From Trifolium pratense (Eukaryota; Streptophyta; Magnoliopsida; Fabales; Fabaceae), in NCBI RefSeq assembly GCF_020283565.1, contig NC_060060.1:68433257-68497256 (forward strand): 64,000 nt of DNA. The letters are read 5' to 3'. The notes below the pieces were generated by a model, which was not told where the DNA came from, did no database searches, and saw nothing but the letters and a program-made list of their open reading frames with translations. Of the stretch, positions 8,871 to 22,160 are shown piece by piece. The translations under genes were made by a program, and so were the position numbers. Each line of letters begins with the position of its first letter. Position 1 is the first letter of the stretch.

Positions 8871-11800
8871 TGTAACACCCCGTTTTTCAAAGCATAAAAA
8901 GGGGTATTATTATTTTTTTTTAAAACAACACGCTTAAATAAAATGGCGCGCGTGAACGCCCGCAGCTATCTCGGCAATTCGTCATTCAATAGAAAATAAA
9001 TATAACATCAACACATTATATTACAGGGCTTCCTCGAAGCAAAGTGTGTACCTGAATAATTTACATACAGCGGATACATTAAGTTCATCAACCAAAAGAC
9101 ACGAGTTATGAACCGAATATATCACAAGGCCAAAAGGCACTAAACATGTCTGAGTATAAATGTATAAGACATACAGTCATCCAAAATACAAACTAGGCCC
9201 TAAGCCTAACCAAAATGTAACCTAACAAGCGCTACTCTCTACACTCCGGGATAGTCCACGAAGTCCTCGCCATCCACACGACCCACAGTCTCGCTTGGCT
9301 CTCCGTCATCTAAGGTGGGGGATAACCCGTTCATTTATCACATACAAAGCAAGGGTCACCATCTGGAAACAGGAAATACAAATACCAAATACCAAATAGA
9401 AAGCGGCTAAACACTTATCATTTTCCTCAACACACGCATAATAAATAAAGTGCGCACATAGCCTAATGCAAACCTCTAATGAATGAGTGTGGCACCCCGT
9501 CACAGGATCGCCACGGTAACACCCCGTCACAGGATCGTTACATGCATGATTTCCGGAAATATTTTCTCATAAAGGAGAGTCGTAGGTTTCTAGCAACACC
9601 CCGTCACATGATCGTTACCTCTACTATCATCAACACAATCTCAAGGATTAGAGTGGACACCCCGTCACAGGATCGTCACACTCCGTGACACCCCGTCACA
9701 GGATCGTCACGTATTGGGACTCAATAAAGATCCCGAAGGATTAAGGTGGACACCCCGTCACAGGATCGTCCCACCCCGCGGCCCACTCGCGCGGCCACGT
9801 ACTATGAGTGCATGAGCATACGATACCCCTATCTATGCCATTTCAACACATTACATATATTCCAAACCAAATTATATGTAAGACCAAAAGCAACATGTAT
9901 TCATTACGAACTCAACTCGAGAATACATTCACAATCATGCCAAGCACAACAAGCAAAACAACCAAGCACAACAACAAGCAACCAAGCACAACAAGCAAGC
10001 ATACCCTAATGCTATCGACGGAATTTAAATACGGAAATAAAAACGGTGCCCTTACCTCGGCAATGCTTCCAACCAAAAACCACAACGTTTCACACTATCT
10101 ACCGTTTCGCGTTTCCTAAAAATAACAAGCGGACAATGAATAAGTTTCTCCCAAAATATCTTAACGAAACTAAACCTATCAACAAAGGTCTAGAGGTGTC
10201 TAAGGCACTTCCTAATACTCTCGGATATTATTTCCGAGTCCTCCCCATAGTGATTAAAAATTCCCGAAGTTAAATACACTATTTTTCACAAAACAAACAC
10301 ATTTTCGACAAAATAGTTTTCAAACTAAAATGACCATAACTAATTCAACTCTTGTCCACTCGAGACGAACCATACGCCAAACTCTTCGTCTCGAAAAGAC
10401 GGATCAAATGGTTAAGTTTTGAGGGAACTGAAACAATTTTAAATGGACGAAAATGCCCCTGCACAGTTCGTCCAGAATTGAGAAATCAAGGCATTCTCCC
10501 ACAAATTTTCATTTTTAAAACCATGATAATATCCCATAATACCTAAAAAGCATTAACCCTAACAATCCAAAACATTTTAGGTTGAATCGCAATTTTTGAC
10601 AATTTTCAAATTGATTTCCTTAGGGCAAAAGCAACTCATTTTCTTTTCTAACAAAACCAAAACCAATCAAACTTTTTAGACTATGATTACGTCACACTAC
10701 TTGTCTTAGAACAATTTCGAAAAAAAATCGATTCTCCCTACCCAAATTTGTTGCCTCGGCCAAAGAGGGAAAAACAAGGCCAACACCAAATTTTTCATTT
10801 CAAAACCATGGCCTTGATCATTTTGTTCCCCAAAATTATTTCATTGATCAATCAAAACATTTTCCAAAACCCACCCAAAATCTCATAAAATTTTCTAAGT
10901 CTTTTGAGCATGAAAATAATTTTTCAAACATAAATCTTTGTCAAGATTTTTAACTTCTAAAAAGTCTTAAAACAACCTCAAATACACAATTAACAAAACC
11001 ATTTTTCATATTATTGATCAATTAGAAATTCTCCAAAAACCCTAACCAAGAACAAATCCATGAAAAACTCACTAATCTCATGGAATCAAACAAGCTAAGC
11101 CTAAACAACCCTAGTTAACATCTCATGAACAACTTCCATGGATCACAAAACATTTTTAACCAAGTTCTAAAATTTTTCTCTCATGAACATAAAACCTAAA
11201 ATCCAAACAAAACCATAATCATGGCCAACTAAGAGATGAAAGGAACTCTAGTTACCTTAGAGAAGAAAGTCCTTGCAATTCCTATGATGCAACAAGCTTG
11301 AAATGAGATGAAATGGTGAAGGATTGAAAATTTTGGTGATGGAGGAAAGGAAGAAAGAAAGCCACGGCAATGAGAGAAAGAATGAGAGTCTTGTCTGATT
11401 TTTCTAAGTCAACAATGATCAAACCTCCTTACTATTAACTTGTCTTGTTGCCTAATGGCCTTTGGATCAAATACTAAAATGTCATGATCAAACCCTAGCC
11501 CTTGGATCAAATACTTGGCCAACTGGCAATCTAAAATAAATATCTAGATATTTCTTTAAGCTCTCATCTCTCGCTCGAAGGCGAGTCGCATTACGCTTAC
11601 GGACCAAACTCGCGAAACTAGAAAATTTAGAAACTAAACGTTCGCCTTAAACGATTTCCAAAAATTATCGCGAAACATTTTTCCCCGACTGTATTTTTCA
11701 TTCCTAACTCTTAAAAATATTCTAAAGTCATATCCCAACTCAAGCCGATATATAAAGTTCCCATCTAAAATATAAACGGATTCGGAGTTAACGAAAATTC

Positions 11801-12227
11801 GGAACAGCGGGTAAACTATTGCCCGTTTTTTCAAAAACTAGAATAACGCGAAAAATAAAATTCCAAGGATACAAGAACATCCTCCTTCCTATAAGAAGAC
11901 TAGGAAAACAAACCCCGTGCCATTCCGACACTCGAGCACAAAACAGGCACGATCTCAGCAAACTATGTCGTTATAACGACGATACTCGAACTAATAACCT
12001 TCGAACCCTAATTAACCTATCCACAACCCATGGTCTTTCAATCGAAGAACCTAAAAATCATTCCTTAGCTCAACAAACAAACTTCGGAATCGAAATCTAC
12101 GCGAAAAACTAAGCAAAATAGGTTCCGGGTGCAAAAATCCCTAAAAAGTCAACAAAAGTCAACCCTCACAAACCAAGCCTGCGCGCGTTGCGCCAGAACC
12201 AGAACCTACAGGATTATGGGTCTTACA
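8871..12227 (-). repeat. LTR of nested LARD (3' LTR in element sense)
   Basis: This 3357-bp LTR matches 15793-19149. Short ORFs in it recur in the other LTR and have no recognisable product. In element sense it has an AAG/GTAAC splice-donor-like site (GT at 11255-11254) and, toward its 3' end, an array of ACACCCCGTCACAGGATCG repeats (9489-9775). Confidence 0.92.
9489..9775. repeat. Six interspersed copies of an ACACCCCGTCACAGGATCG motif
   Basis: Copies begin near 9491, 9517, 9594, 9656, 9686 and 9748, with irregular spacing (about 25-75 bp). One copy has CATGATCG in place of CAGGATCG. Several are flanked by a short GTGAC/GTCAC palindrome. The core ACACCCCGT also occurs at the LTR terminus (TGTAACACCCCGT). 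The other LTR has the same array at 16411-16697. The irregular spacing and LTR setting exclude a CRISPR array. Confidence 0.85.
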
Positions 12228-15200
12228 TTACTACCCACCAAAAAGAAGTTTCGTCCTCGAAACTAAAGCAAGAGTAACAACTCAACCAATTATTACTAAC
12301 ACCCACCTGGACACAACCGTGCACCTATCGCAGCCCTCCACAAAGAATTTCCACAAACACTACGCACTACCAAAGCTGGAAAAACTAGTTTATTCCAGTC
12401 AACATGATGCTGTCTATTATTAACAAGAGATCAAGGATGATCAGTTCCTCAATTTGTCAATAGATAGCCGACAATCATGATGGTGGTTTAGACCATCTTC
12501 ACCTAACTTTAATAATGTTTTTTTTTCTTTGCCACTTGTGCTCCAGGTCCTCCGAGGCACAAGGGTCCAACAATTCCTTCGTGGTTTTCTTAATGTTTTC
12601 CTCACTTACTACCTCGACCTTGTCAACAAGACACGACGCTCAAAACACGTCGCTTGAACTCTCATGCTTTCACTCATAAAACATCCTTAGAGTATCATCC
12701 AACAACAAGTACGATGTTATCACAGCAAGTACCACCCAAACCATTGCACTTCGAAAGAAATTATCATCTCAAAAGAAGAACTTCACCACTTCGCCCATAT
12801 CCATAAGTCCTTAATCTTTCCTTTAATATAATAACTGTGTAGACCCGCATTTTCACATTTGAATCTCATTCCAATCATGGCCTTAGTAATATCATCCCAG
12901 CATCTGGTTGGTGATCCAAGTTCCTCATTTCATTTTTTCTTGACACTCGCCAACTTTTATCATCTAATTCTCTCGGACTCCCTTTATCTAATTCTCAAAT
13001 TTCCAAGAATCAATTTCTTATGCGTCCACTTATTTTCCAAATTAATACTTAGCTTATACTTGCCAGCCTTAGCATAAAACGTTTATCCTTCTTGACTGTC
13101 ATCATTGGCACAAACCATTTTAAATTGTATCCTCATTCTATTTCTAAACATCTCTCGGGTTTCTTTCCTCTTACCATTAAATCCTCTTCTACTCAAAAGG
13201 GCTTGTCACCCCGACCATTCTTAATTATCCCGACATCACCTCACATGTCGAGATACCTACCTCCATAATATATCTTAAGGTACTCCCTACATCACTATTA
13301 TTCAACCGTCCATGATGACAATATCCGAAGTCCTTTACTTACTCGATACAGATATTCATTCTGCTACGTCTGTCCTCATCGAAATTACTACAATGAATCG
13401 AAGCTGTGGTAGTCTCCACCAAACTTTTCTACCAGACAAGCGCTTACCTTCTTTTTTTATTTCCACATACAACACACACCTCACCATGACATCCATTCAG
13501 GTGACGCTTTCGAATCCTTAATATACACGCACAATCATAATTTTCCAAATTATATGTGAGGTAATCCCTTCCAAGTATCCTTAATTATTATAATCCACAT
13601 TCTCATGTGCTTTTCCATCACTTATTCTTAACATTTCTTCCCTACGACTAACTATTTCGCTTCATTCCTTCCATAAATGACACTTCGCACTTAACCTCGA
13701 CTTCTAAATTCTTATGTGGAATTCTCCAACATGCTTTCCACTTACTAAACTCACCATCCTTATTCCGACTGTACTCCTTTTCCTATTTAAATTTCCAAAT
13801 TAACCAATGAGGTTGTCAGTCTCCCCTTACAACTTGTATTACCTTCTCGCTTCCTTGCTAACGCACAACGTTAACCATTCCTTTGCGATTATCTTGTCGA
13901 TGTTATAATATCTACAAAACTCCAATTAGGTCCTCCTCAACAATCTAGTAAAATGAAACTTCTAAGTTCGATAAATTCCTAAAGTTGGTTTCCAACCAAC
14001 CAAGACCTCCATCTCGTTGATTTCAAACCATGTCTTTAATTCGTCGCACATAATCCAAATATTCTACACATCCATTCACTAGCTTGATTCTTATTCATCT
14101 CTAACTTCCACTAAGGTGTCTACTAATGTACACCTCAAAATCAAACGCTCCAATTAATTAATCCATCAAGTTCCTATTATGTATTTCTCTATGCATAATT
14201 ATCTCTAATCTTATCTTCGTCATGTCACTATAATTTACCTCCGAATCGACACATATTACTCATTCATCCAGCGATTGAATACGTGTCTCAAATCTTAATG
14301 CTTGACTTCTCCAGAACAACTACAAAAACAGAACCCTTCGCTATGATTTCCTCCTTAGTACGTTTAATACCGAAATCAATCTCTTGAATCTAATCCTCAA
14401 GAGATTTAAAATACTTACCACACCATCTAACTTTCTCCATTACATCTCAAAATTAAACCAAAATTTCCTTCCAACTATCGCTCCCATTGTCTTAGTACTC
14501 TTACTAACAAACTCTCTTTCTAATAATACACGACATTTCTAGAAAATTTCCAAAAATTCTCGTCCAAAACTTGAATTATTTAAAACTTGTCTACCTCAAC
14601 ACCAATGATGTCATAAATTCAAGATACTACTTGGTCCTTCAACCCTTTTGGTCGATCGAAATCATTAACTTAAATGTCCAATCACACAGGATCTCTACTC
14701 AAATCTTCACTAATCCCTTCAAACTACTCAAGATGTTTACTTTCTCTTAGGGTCTACCTGCCAATAATCAACAATTATAGCTTACACTGCTACAATTCTC
14801 TAAGTATTTCCATACCATACACCTCTAGTATCCCATACCATCGACATAAAATTCACTTTCCAAAATTGAACTCCTCATTCTTACCAAAACATCTCTCGAA
14901 ATCTATAGTTATCTAACCAATGATTACCTATATATTTCTCTTACATCAACACCTATACTTACTATCTCCCGAACTATGTATAGATTGCCACTTATCAACG
15001 TGATACATGATCTCCTACCTTCAATCATCACGTGATTTACCCTAAATAATCACATTTCATATCCTAATATACCTTAAACACTCAACTTAAACCTTTAAGG
15101 TACCCATCGACGTATAACTGTCATCTAACACCACCAGGTTCGCTCACTCTTGACGCGCAATATCCACTTTAACTCAAATACAGCTCGCCCCGATGATTAC

Positions 15201-15792
15201 CCAATCATCGTAATTAATTCCAATTGACATTGTTGTCTGTTCCACCATCCCTCATTGGCTGCATCTTCTTGACAACCAAATGACTTCATCAAGTCTCATC
15301 CCGAACTCACCGTAGCAAACATCCAATATTTTCTTCAAAAAGTTCCCCGAATCAAGTCCTTACATGAAATCCTTTACAAGAATGATGTCCACTCGTCCAC
15401 ACTCAACATCTCCGAGTGACCACGTCCAATGCACTTCTAATCAATAATCTAACTTCCAAGAATCCCTTGCATTTCTTATTCTCCTCAAATCCATCCTCCT
15501 CGGACCGATACCTCTGAGAAAATTCGGAGACACTCGTCGACCCAGTTCGACCAAAGCTCTAGGGGCTAACTGTCCTACTCACTGAAGCACTATAGGGAAC
15601 ATTGTTTCGGTTGAGAAACAATCAATTACCTAAGCATTTAACCCATGCTTGACTCAAGACAACAAACACATAAGAACCCAAGCACTTATGCTCACTAAAC
15701 CCGACTCTAACTCTAATATGACTGACCTCAGACTGTTAACTCACGTACACACTTTCCCTTTGAAGATCTAATGCCGAGCTCTGATACCAAAA
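12228..15792 (-). other. Non-coding internal region of the nested LARD
   Basis: On the minus strand it runs from the PBS (15789-15778) to a PPT next to 12227 (GTGGGTAG-type, plus CTACCCACC at 12231-12241), preceded by TTTCGAGGACGAAACTTC. Small decayed pol traces remain: near 15530 the minus strand reads SVSP at the place where the related LARD has an RT motif. The conserved segment shared with the other gypsy elements is at about 14490-14570. No frame is intact. Confidence 0.75.
15778..15789 (-). other. Primer-binding site of nested LARD
   Basis: Minus-strand TGGTATCAGAGC, complementary to tRNA-iMet, three bases from the LTR end at 15793. It fixes the orientation of the element. Confidence 0.88.
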
Positions 15793-18700
15793 TGTAACAC
15801 CCCGTTTTTCAAAGCATAAAAAGGGGTATTATTATTTTTTTTTAAAACAACACGCTTAAATAAAATGGCGCGCGTGAACGCCCGCAGCTATCTCGGCAAT
15901 TCGTCATTCAATAGAAAATAAATATAACATCAACACATTATATTACAGGGCTTCCTCGAAGCAAAGTGTGTACCTGAATAATTTACATACAGCGGATACA
16001 TTAAGTTCATCAACCAAAAGACACGAGTTATGAACCGAATATATCACAAGGCCAAAAGGCACTAAACATGTCTGAGTATAAATGTATAAGACATACAGTC
16101 ATCCAAAATACAAACTAGGCCCTAAGCCTAACCAAAATGTAACCTAACAAGCGCTACTCTCTACACTCCGGGATAGTCCACGAAGTCCTCGCCATCCACA
16201 CGACCCACAGTCTCGCTTGGCTCTCCGTCATCTAAGGTGGGGGATAACCCGTTCATTTATCACATACAAAGCAAGGGTCACCATCTGGAAACAGGAAATA
16301 CAAATACCAAATACCAAATAGAAAGCGGCTAAACACTTATCATTTTCCTCAACACACGCATAATAAATAAAGTGCGCACATAGCCTAATGCAAACCTCTA
16401 ATGAATGAGTGTGGCACCCCGTCACAGGATCGCCACGGTAACACCCCGTCACAGGATCGTTACATGCATGATTTCCGGAAATATTTTCTCATAAAGGAGA
16501 GTCGTAGGTTTCTAGCAACACCCCGTCACAGGATCGTTACCTCTACTATCATCAACACAATCTCAAGGATTAGAGTGGACACCCCGTCACAGGATCGTCA
16601 CACTCCGTGACACCCCGTCACAGGATCGTCACGTATTGGGACTCAATAAAGATCCCGAAGGATTAAGGTGGACACCCCGTCACAGGATCGTCCCACCCCG
16701 CGGCCCACTCGCGCGGCCACGTACTATGAGTGCATGAGCATACGATACCCCTATCTATGCCATTTCAACACATTACATATATTCCAAACCAAATTATATG
16801 TAAGACCAAAAGCAATATGTATTCATTACGAACTCAACTCGAGAATACATTCACAATCATGCCAAGCACAACAAGCAAAACAACCAAGCACAACAACAAG
16901 CAACCAAGCACAACAAGCAAGCATACCCTAATGCTATCGACGGAATTTAAATACGGAAATAAAAACGGTGCCCTTACCTCGGCAATGCTTCCAACCAAAA
17001 ACCACAACGTTTCACACTATCTACCGTTTCGCGTTTCCTAAAAATAACGAGCGGACAATGAATAAGTTTCTCCCAAAATATCTTAACGAAACTAAACCTA
17101 TCAACAAAGGTCTAGAGGTGTCTAAGGCACTTCCTAATACTCTCGGATATTATTTCCGAGTCCTCCCCATAGTGATTAAAAATTCCCGAAGTTAAATACA
17201 CTATTTTTCACAAAACAAACACATTTTCGACAAAATAGTTTTCAAACTAAAATGACCATAACTAATTCAACTCTTGTCCACTCGAGACGAAACATACGCC
17301 AAACTCTTCGTCTCGAAAAGAAGGATCAAATGGTTAAGTTTTGAGGGAACTGAAACAATTTTAAATGGACGAAAATGCCCCTGCACAGTTCGTCCAGAAT
17401 TGAGAAATCAAGGCATTCTCCCACAAATTTTCATTTTTAAAACCATGATAATATCCCATAATACCTAAAAAGCATTAACCCTAACAATCCAAAACATTTT
17501 AGGTCGAATCGCAATTTTTGACAATTTTCAAATTGATTTCCTTAGGGCAAAAGCAACTCATTTTCTTTTCTAACAAAACCAAAACCAATCAAACTTTTTA
17601 GACTATGATTACGTCACACTACTTGTCTTAGAACAATTTCGAAAAAAAATCGATTCTCCCTACCCAAATTTGTTGCCTCGGCCAAAGAGGGAAAAACAAG
17701 GCCAACACCAAATTTTTCATTTCAAAACCATGGCCTTGATCATTTTGTTCCCCAAAATTATTTCATTGATCAATCAAAACATTTTCCAAAACCCACCCAA
17801 AATCTCATAAAATTTTCTAAGTCTTTTGAGCATGAAAATAATTTTTCAAACATAAATCTTTGTCAAGATTTTTAACTTCTAAAAAGTCTTAAAACAACCT
17901 CAAATACACAATTAACAAAACCATTTTTCATATTATTGATCAATTAGAAATTCTCCAAAAACCCTAACCAAGAACAAATCCATGAAAAACTCACTAATCT
18001 CATGGAATCAAACAAGCTAAGCCTAAACAACCCTAGTTAACATCTCATGAACAACTTCCATGGATCACAAAACATTTTTAACCAAGTTCTAAAATTTTTC
18101 TCTCATGAACATAAAACCTAAAATCCAAACAAAACCATAATCATGGCCAACTAAGAGATGAAAGGAACTCTAGTTACCTTAGAGAAGAAAGTCCTTGCAA
18201 TTCCTATGATGCAACAAGCTTGAAATGAGATGAAATGGTGAAGGATTGAAAATTTTGGTGATGGAGGAAAGGAAGAAAGAAAGCCACGGCAATGAGAGAA
18301 AGAATGAGAGTCTTGTCTGATTTTTCTAAGTCAACAATGATCAAACCTCCTTACTATTAACTTGTCTTGTTGCCTAATGGCCTTTGGATCAAATACTAAA
18401 ATGTCATGATCAAACCCTAGCCCTTGGATCAAATACTTGGCCAACTGGCAATCTAAAATAAATATCTAGATATTTCTTTAAGCTCTCATCTCTCGCTCGA
18501 AGGCGAGTTGCATTACGCTTACGGACCAAACTCGCGAAACTAGAAAATTTTGAAACTAAACGTTCGCCTTAAACGATTTCCAAAAATTATCGCGAAACAT
18601 TTTTCCCCGACTGTATTTTTCATTCCTAACTCTTAAAAATATTCTAAAGTCATATCCCAACTCAAGCCGATATATAAAGTTCCCATCTAAAATATAAACG

Positions 18701-19149
18701 GATTCGGAGTTAACGAAAATTCGGAACAGCGGGTAAACTATTGCCCGTTTTTTCAAAAACTAGAATAACGCGAAAAATAAAATTCCAAGGATACAAGAAC
18801 ATCCTCCTTCCTATAAGAAGACTAGGAAAACAAACCCCGTGTCATTCCGACACTCGAGCACAAAACAGGCACGATCTCAGCAAACTATGTCGTTATAACG
18901 ACGATACTCGAACTAATAACCTTCGAACCCTAATTAACCTATCCACAACCCATGGTCTTTCAATCGAAGAACCTAAAAATCATTCCTTAGCTCAACAAAC
19001 AAACTTCGGAATCGAAATCTACGCGAAAAACTAAGCAAAATAGGTTCCGGGTGCAAAAATCCCTAAAAAGTCAACAAAAGTCAACCCTCACAAACCAAGC
19101 CTGCGCGCGTTGCGCCAGGACCAGAACCTACAGGATTATGGGTCTTACA
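15793..19149 (-). repeat. LTR of nested LARD (5' LTR in element sense)
   Basis: Pair of 8871-12227, same length. Differences seen include CAGGATCG/CATGATCG, AAGCAATATG/AAGCAACATG, GAGCGG/AAGCGG and GTGTCATTCC/GTGCCATTCC. It is followed by the TSD TCGGA and then the right half of the outer element. Confidence 0.92.
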
Positions 19150-19154
19150 TCGGA

Positions 19155-20015
19155 GGTGAATAAGAAACAGATGGGTGAATAAACAGAGAAGAGTATGCTT
19201 GTTGCAATGCTAGATGATGGGGAACATGGATAGGTGGATTGTAGGCGAATTGAAGATGACGTTTAGAGTCAACGAAATAGAAGTTTTGATTGTTTGGAGA
19301 ACCAATGTTAGGCGGTGGCCTAATTTTGAAGTAGTGATTTACTAAAGATTAAGGAGGAGTGATATTGGAAAATGTTGCGTTAAGGAATGCAAAAGGTTGG
19401 TTAAGAGACTACTTGGGAAAAGAGTAGTCGTATTGGATTCGACTCAATGATTGGAGATATGAGAGAAAAGGAATTTGACGGTTAGAAATGATAATTTCTA
19501 GGATGTGTCGAGGAGGATTTGAGAATATTGGTCATCAAGTGATATGTTTGGAATAAGATCCGATATGAATAAGTGATGTAACACGGTTAAGTGATTCATG
19601 ATGGAATCAAAGACTTATAGGATTTGGGTAGTTGTGGAGTATTCAACGGAAGTATCTTTTCGGAGTATGTTCGATTGATTGTACCTATTTTAGGGTAACG
19701 TTGTGAGGCCGTAGAATGTGAATCTATGGATGTTTCGTGCGAAGTTGACGTTTTAGCGGTTTGATAAGAATGGTTTATGCCGATATCATGATTGTTGACT
19801 ATCTATCGACAAATGACAAATTAAGGAACTGGCCGTCCTTGATCTCTTGTTGATAAATAGACAAAAATTGTGTTGGATGGGATAAACTAATTTTGTCAAA
19901 CTTGGTAATGTGTAGTGTTTTGAGCGTTTCGTTGGAGGGTCGGATACAGGAGTTATCCGGAGTTGTTTTAGTTGCGTGATTTTCGAGGGCGAAAATCTCT
20001 TAAGTGGGGGAGAGT
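19155..20015 (+). other. Internal remnant of the outer gypsy element, right part
   Basis: It continues the internal sequence interrupted at 8870. No ORF of retroviral type is intact. It ends in GAGGGCGAAAATCTC and the PPT CTTAAGTGGGGGAGAG (about 19998-20014), directly before the 3' LTR. Confidence 0.75.
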
Positions 20016-22155
20016 TGTAACGACCCAAATTTATTATTCACTATTTAAGTGTTTAATTATTTGGTGACGTGACTTTTAAGTAAGATAGTAACTTTAAGTT
20101 ATTTATCGAGAGTTTTAACTAACGCGCGAGTTAGTGGGAGTTAACGCGTTATTGGGCCAGCCAATTGGGCTTGAGGCCCAATGGGCCTTGGCATGTGAGG
20201 GGCGCCTATATAGGGCAAGGTAGAGAGAGAAAGCTCATATTTTTCATTGTTCTTGAGAAAGCTAGAGAGAAGGGAGAGCAAGAGGAGAGCTAGGGCAAGA
20301 GCTTGGAGGGGAGATTCGAGGAGCAATCTTCGTGAGTTCGTCGATCTAAGGTAAGAGAGTAGATTTCATATTCGTGGGTGACTCGAGGAAGGGGAGAATG
20401 TCGATTTCTCCTCACCCGAACTTCCTCCACCCCATTTTCGTTTTAGTTTTGGATGGATTTTCTTAATGGAAATCGATTCTAAGGTTCATAACATGTTTAA
20501 CATGCTCTTATCATGATGTATGAACAAATCTAATGGTTAAAAACGAGATTTATAAAGGATTAAACTCAAGAACATTGTGTTCTTGAGTGTTTTGAGTAAA
20601 AGTGGTAAATCTTTACTTTTTCGTAGTAAAAATGGTAGATCGGTGAAATGAACCGTCCTTTTGTGTTTAGATATGCTTGTTGCACTTGAATACAAACTCA
20701 TTTGGGGTTTATAACATGAAAAATGGGATTTTTGGGTGAATTTGGGTGGAAATCGCATGTTTTGAGCAGTTCTGGCAGGAGCTGTTCGCTACGGCTCGCT
20801 ACAGCTCGCCACGAGCATGAGTTCCACTGGTGTGGTTCGCTACGGCTCGCTAAGCCTTCGCTCAGCGAACAGGGCAGGTTCGCTACGACTCGCTAAGCCC
20901 TCGCTCAGCCACCGTGACAGCACAACACTTTGCTGTTTTGAAATTTGAAGGGCTTTGAGGGTTCCAATATGTTATATTATGTATTTTACCCAGTTTTTCG
21001 CGTAGATTCCGATTCCGGAGTTTGTTTTATGATAAAATGTATGCTTAATACACTTTACTTATATTATTAGTATTGTGTTAAAAATGTGAGTAAATGCATG
21101 GTATGTGTTGATTGTGTTGATGATGTTTGTTTAAATATCAAAGAAGTATATTAAGGTGTTAATCAACTTAATAAAGAAGGATATTAGGATTATGTTATTC
21201 TAATAAAGAAGGATATCGAATTATGTTATTCGATAAAGACGTATATTAAGGTATAGTGTTATCTTAATAAAGACGAAATGTTGGATAGTGTTCCACATTT
21301 ATAAATGACGAGCTTAATGCTAAATGTGATTGTTGATGTGAGAATATTCATGAAAACATACATGCATTCATGAATTATATTAGGGATATTGGATATTCCA
21401 ATAAAGAAGGATATCAGATTATATTTATCCGATAAAGAAGGATATTAGAGGTGAGATACTCTAATAAAGACGATGGTACCACATGCATTAGATATGTCTA
21501 GGGGACATAGCATGAAGATTGTGGCATTAGATTGCATTAGGATATGTGTACATTATTTGATATTTGATATGTGACAAATATGTTTGCATTTATGTGATAA
21601 TTGTTAAGTGACACCTATTTTGCTAAGTGTGCTTATTTCTATTCGATGAAGTGATGTTTGATTATAATGATCTAGAACTTATAATTGAATGATAGATGAT
21701 GATGTATGTGTATAATGTATGATTATGCATGTTTTATGAAGAAGTGTTTAAGTACCATTTACTTACACTTGTATATTTTGAGTATGTCGTCTAACTCTCT
21801 TTTATGTGTTATGTGCTGGACCGTTGGGGGTCCAGATTCACAGGTTTTGTGGTTATCGATGTCGAGTCGTCGGTGAAGCTCCGCTCTGATTGTGACACGG
21901 GAAAAAGGGTGTACTTAGGGTATAGAGTCTTTATGACATTCTTGTATTTATTTGTAAAACTATACATTTTGATAAAGAGGATTATTTTGTATAAACACTG
22001 TTTTTACTAATTAATTACATTAGTATTATTTTGATTGAAGAGTGTAATGCTCGAACCATGACTTTTATAATAACAAACTTTGATTTTTCGCCGCGTATTT
22101 TGAAAAAGATTTTACTAAAGGTAAAAATATATAAATAATGGGTTTGGGTGTTACA
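20016..22155 (+). repeat. Full 3' LTR of the outer gypsy element
   Basis: 2140 bp, TGTAACGACCC to GGGTGTTACA. It carries the GTTCGCTACG-type cluster (about 20785-20910), repeated GATAAAGAAGGATAT phrases (21170-21470) and a GTGCTGGACCGTTGGGGGTCCAG block (near 21811-21834). That block is shared with the gag-only element's LTRs at about 48596 and 51796, so the two LTR families are related. Confidence 0.92.
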
Positions 22156-22160
22156 TTACT

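Larger units (their letters stand above)
8871..19149 (-). mobile_element. LARD-type non-autonomous gypsy element, 10.3 kb, nested
   Basis: Plus-strand boundaries are TGTAACACCCCG and GGGTCTTACA, with TSD TCGGA at 8866-8870 and 19150-19154. The two LTRs are 3357 bp each. The PBS (GCTCTGATACCA on plus, 15778-15789) lies beside the right-hand LTR and the PPT beside the left-hand one, so the element reads on the minus strand. The 3.57-kb internal region has no substantial ORF. About 10 LTR-LTR differences were counted by eye (roughly 0.3 percent). Long LTRs with a non-coding interior define a LARD. Confidence 0.93.
6535..22155 (+). mobile_element. Ty3-gypsy-like LTR element, outer element of a nest
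   Basis: The ends are TGTAACGACCC and GGGTGTTACA, with TSD TTACT at 6530-6534 and 22156-22160. The 3' LTR is full (20016-22155). The 5' LTR (6535-7822) stops abruptly, so roughly its last 850 bp plus the PBS and gag are deleted. A PPT (CTTAAGTGGGGGAGAG) precedes the 3' LTR. The internal remainder (7823-8870 and 19155-20015) has no long ORF. A LARD (8871-19149) is inserted in it in the opposite orientation. The PPT-LTR junction resembles the Tekay/Del chromovirus type (GAGGGCGAAA followed by a G-rich tract and TGTAACGACCC); the lineage call is inference. Confidence 0.9.

Noticed and set aside
9489..9775. Regular short repeats that superficially resemble a CRISPR array
   Set aside because: Spacing is irregular, they lie inside plant LTRs, and no cas genes exist; they are LTR sub-repeats.
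9306..12112. Several 60-100-codon open frames in the LARD LTR, repeated at 16228-19034
   Set aside because: They recur only because the LTR is duplicated; they lie on both strands with no recognisable domain.
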